DNA of 7,234 nt. Origin: Planctomycetota bacterium. Its GTDB lineage: Bacteria > Planctomycetota > Phycisphaerae > Phycisphaerales > UBA1924. A program made the translations under genes and the position numbers. The notes under the pieces are model-generated. The model made no database searches and was not told where the DNA came from. It was given only the letters and a program-made list of their open reading frames with translations. Positions 5,156 to 7,234 of the stretch are shown here, piece after piece. Numbering within the stretch: position 1 is the stretch's first letter; each line of letters begins with the position of its first letter. The DNA is taken from NCBI GenBank assembly GCA_023429345.1, contig JAEYVB010000135.1, positions 1-7,234 of the forward strand, given 5' to 3'.

Positions 5156-7166
5156 GCGGCACCGCCCGCGCGGTCGCGCTCTGGGCGATCGCGTCGTCCT
5201 GGCCGGCGAGCCAGTAGATGCTCGCCTCCAGGAGCTCCATGTTCCCCGGGTTTGCCGGCACGATGCGCCCGTCGACCGACGCCGCCTCGCCCATCACGGG
5301 ATCGCTGTACCAGGTATTGGAGCCCACGATCACCAGGCGCTGCGCTGTGTCGGCGCCCGGGATGCGCCGCTCGGCCGCAACCGCGACGGTCCACGGGCCC
5401 TCCGCATCATCGCGCGGATCCTGCGACGGTGGGTTCGGCACCGAACCATGCTGCGCGATCGGGACCTGCATGTAGCCGAGCCACTGCGACTCGCCCCACG
5501 CTTGCTTGTCCTCGATCCGGAAGAGCGGTGTGATGGTCGCATCGGAATGGCCACCCGACTCTTTCAGCGCGATCGGCCATTCGAGCTTCGTCGGCAGGCC
5601 CCGCACCGCCAGCGAGATCGGGTGTGAGCTTTCGATCGCCCGTATGTTCTGGGCCGCATCCACGCGCCGACCCTCCGGCAGTATCCGCTCCCGGAGAATG
5701 GGCATGCCGGATCTCGCCTCCAGACCGATGGCCGACATCCACGCCGTCGTCGGGTCGGGCTCGCCGTAGGTGGGCATCGTCGACGGGAATACGGACATCA
5801 GGACCGGCTCGCCGGAAGTCACGAGCCTGTCGATAGCAGCCCCGAGTTTCTGTGCCCGCTCCGGGCCGCTCCCCCCCGCGCCGCCTCCGGCATAGCTGGC
5901 GGTGTTGAAGACCAGGTAGACCACCGGCCGCTGTCCCCGCGGGTCCAGCCGGGCCAGTGGGGGCCGTTCCGGCTCTTCGGCCGCTTCCCACATCACCACA
6001 TCCACCCCGCGCAGGCCCAGCCGCTGCTTGAGGAGTTCGAAGTAGCTGATCCGGTCAAAGAACCCGCGGGACTGCCCGTGAACCAACACCACGATCGGCT
6101 TCACGGGCTGCGCGAGGGCCGCCAGCGCGGTGGTCAGCAGTTCCTCCGCCCGGCGGCCCAGGTCCGCGCCGGCGGCCGGGTTGGCCGCGGCGGTGGGGGG
6201 GAAAAGTTCGGCAAAGTCGATGGCCGTAAGCCCCACACCCGGCGGCCCGATCACGATCACGGCGCTCGAGCCCTGCAGGGCTTTCGCGATGCGGATCAGG
6301 TCGATCGGCTCCAGTCGCTCGAGCGAGTCGCGGGCGATAGCCGCCCGATCACGCAAACGCCCGACTTCCGGCGCGAGCGCCTTGGCGAGTTGCTGAGCCT
6401 GGCCAGTGCCCGCCTCACCGAACCGCACGAGGTCGGTTGCGATCGCGAACAGGCCATTCTCGAGGTCGCCCAGCGGGCCGCGGAGCATCGCGGCCGCGGC
6501 CCCGGTGTCCGGGATCGGCAGTTGACCGGCCCCGGGCGTGGCCGCGGCCTCCGACGCCTTCTGGGCAAGGTCGCGGAGCGCCCGCGCGCTCGCGGCGGCC
6601 TCTTCTGCGCGCTGATCGAAGTACGCCCGGTTGGTGGTGGCGCTCGGGTCCGTCTCGGTGATCGCGTCCCGAATCTGCGTCAGCGATGGACCTATAGCCT
6701 CGAGCGAGTTCGCCAGTTCGCCGGCTTCCGCCGCCGCATGCTGCACGGCCCGCTGCTGGCCTTCGATGCGCTCCGCATCGCGGGCGGCCAGCCGTCGCAC
6801 CAGTTCCTCGTAGCCACGGATGCCGGAGGCAGAGCCCGTGTCGATCAGGGTCGGCCGGACCTCCCCCGCCCTCTGAAGCTGCTGAAGCACATCCGCCACG
6901 CGCTGTAGAACTCGAGCGTCCACCACCCGCCGGTCCTTGAGCGGCCCGGCGATCACCACCTCGTACTCGCCCTGGAGCTTTTCCGCCAGGGCCCGGCTCC
7001 GTGGCGACAGCTCGTGCTCGCCCGTCGCCGTGACATCCACGCGAACGGCGTACCGCTCGCCCAGCATCGTGGCGATCACCAGCGACGCCGTCGCCGCGAG
7101 CACGACGATCGCCGACAGTACCGTGTAGCGGAGCGTGCGGCCCCGGCCCGTGGAGCGGCCGCTCAT
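5043..7166 (-). CDS. GldG-like ABC transporter auxiliary membrane protein
   Basis: A 707-residue protein resembling the GldG / 'ABC-type uncharacterized transport system' family, which works with an ABC-2 permease and ATPase. In Bacteroidota, GldFG take part in gliding; elsewhere the role is export or unknown. From ATG 7166 there is an N-terminal membrane helix (about 13-35), then the family-like opening VDVTATGEHELSPRSRALAE (43-62). A long Ala/Glu/Arg-rich, coiled-coil-prone part (about 115-295) follows. Next comes an alpha/beta region with hydrophobic strands (SAVIVIGPPG 301-310, KPIVVLVHG 356-364, RPVVYLVF 413-420). The ending is typical: QRLVIVGSNTWYSD (609-622), PGNMELLEASIYWLAGQDD (640-658) and a C-terminal helix (about 680-703). 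The bulk should lie outside the cytoplasmic membrane. An upstream in-frame ATG at 7214 is rejected, because ATG 7166 has AGGAGG 5 bases before it and overlaps the preceding stop as ATGA. The coiled-coil part is longer than expected for GldG and may be a lineage insertion. Confidence 0.85.
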   Translation of the reverse strand: MSGRSTGRGRTLRYTVLSAIVVLAATASLVIATMLGERYAVRVDVTATGEHELSPRSRALAEKLQGEYEVVIAGPLKDRRVVDARVLQRVADVLQQLQRAGEVRPTLIDTGSASGIRGYEELVRRLAARDAERIEGQQRAVQHAAAEAGELANSLEAIGPSLTQIRDAITETDPSATTNRAYFDQRAEEAAASARALRDLAQKASEAAATPGAGQLPIPDTGAAAAMLRGPLGDLENGLFAIATDLVRFGEAGTGQAQQLAKALAPEVGRLRDRAAIARDSLERLEPIDLIRIAKALQGSSAVIVIGPPGVGLTAIDFAELFPPTAAANPAAGADLGRRAEELLTTALAALAQPVKPIVVLVHGQSRGFFDRISYFELLKQRLGLRGVDVVMWEAAEEPERPPLARLDPRGQRPVVYLVFNTASYAGGGAGGSGPERAQKLGAAIDRLVTSGEPVLMSVFPSTMPTYGEPDPTTAWMSAIGLEARSGMPILRERILPEGRRVDAAQNIRAIESSHPISLAVRGLPTKLEWPIALKESGGHSDATITPLFRIEDKQAWGESQWLGYMQVPIAQHGSVPNPPSQDPRDDAEGPWTVAVAAERRIPGADTAQRLVIVGSNTWYSDPVMGEAASVDGRIVPANPGNMELLEASIYWLAGQDDAIAQSATARAVPLIRSMDQGSLTVLRWLAMAGLPALVLGLGLLWRVLRG

Positions 7167-7234
7167 CGCCACCTCCTCGACTGGAGCGAGACGTAGGTCA
7201 GCGACAGGAACCACGCGGAGGTCGCCACAAAGAA
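7163..7234 (-). CDS. C-terminal end of an upstream membrane gene, probably the GldF-like ABC-2 permease (partial)
   Basis: Reading the minus strand from the right edge gives 23 open codons and a TGA. They are a hydrophobic, aromatic helix end followed by a basic tail: FFVATSAWFLSLTYVSLQ, then SRRWR. A last membrane helix followed by LxSRRWR-like residues is the usual end of GldF-like ABC-2 permeases, which sit directly upstream of GldG-like genes. The TGA (7165-7163) overlaps the next gene's ATG (7166-7164) as ATGA, a classic sign of translational coupling within one operon. The fragment is too short to prove the family by itself; the assignment leans on the overlap and the neighbour. The rest of the gene, and probably an ATPase gene, would lie beyond the window. 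Confidence 0.7.
   Translation of the reverse strand, partial: FFVATSAWFLSLTYVSLQSRRWR
7172..7177 (-). promoter_or_regulatory. Strong Shine-Dalgarno deciding the GldG-like start
   Basis: AGGAGG on the minus strand lies 5 bases before ATG 7166, an ideal spacing. It sits inside the last codons (SRRW) of the upstream permease-like gene. It selects ATG 7166 over the in-frame ATG at 7214, which would put 16 extra residues within the upstream coding sequence. Confidence 0.8.

Noticed and set aside
5037..5627. A 196-codon plus-strand frame downstream of the zinc-ribbon gene
   Set aside because: Arg/His/Pro-rich translation without motifs, lying over the conserved C-terminal part of the GldG-like gene on the other strand.
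6078..6908. A 276-codon plus-strand frame opposite the GldG-like gene
   Set aside because: Arg/Gly-rich with no fold or motif, and fully antisense to a well-supported gene; a product of codon bias.

Overview
The window is GC-rich throughout, with strong G/C bias at third codon positions, and is almost fully coding. It most resembles a planctomycete chromosome, probably of the Phycisphaerae type. That placement is an inference from three things: a long tricorn-type S41 protease with Pro/Glu- and Lys/Asp-rich linkers, a small membrane protein with a C-x2-C-x-YDLRGL...CPECG zinc ribbon, and a GldF/GldG-like ABC pair. There are no RNA genes, mobile elements, CRISPR arrays or phage genes that I can support.

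Layout. Positions 1-3224 (+) carry a tricorn-type protease that runs off the left edge. The first ATG at 24 lies inside a propeller blade, so the true start is outside the window. After an 84-bp gap holding a direct repeat and a possible leaderless promoter, 3309-4523 (+) encodes a complete PLP-dependent aminotransferase of the YbdL/kynurenine aminotransferase group. A 116-bp gap of non-coding character follows. It ends in a perfect 7-bp inverted repeat directly before the likely GTG start of a 171-residue membrane protein with a zinc ribbon (4640-5155, +). On the minus strand, 7166-5043 encodes a GldG-like membrane protein with a long coiled-coil-prone insertion. Its start overlaps, by ATGA, the stop of an upstream gene of which only the last 23 codons are visible (7234-7163, -). 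That gene is probably the ABC-2 permease partner.

How the genes relate. The minus-strand pair looks like a translationally coupled ABC export operon whose ATPase would lie upstream, beyond the right edge. The three plus-strand genes share direction. The protease (peptide degradation) and the aminotransferase (amino-acid nitrogen or methionine salvage) could be loosely linked metabolically, but the gaps give no proof of one operon. The plus- and minus-strand units converge, and their 3' coding ends overlap by 113 bp.

I see no convincing novel multi-gene system. The points most worth a second look are the convergent coding overlap, the hairpin at the zinc-ribbon gene start, the repeat and -10-like motif before the aminotransferase, and the GldG insertion.
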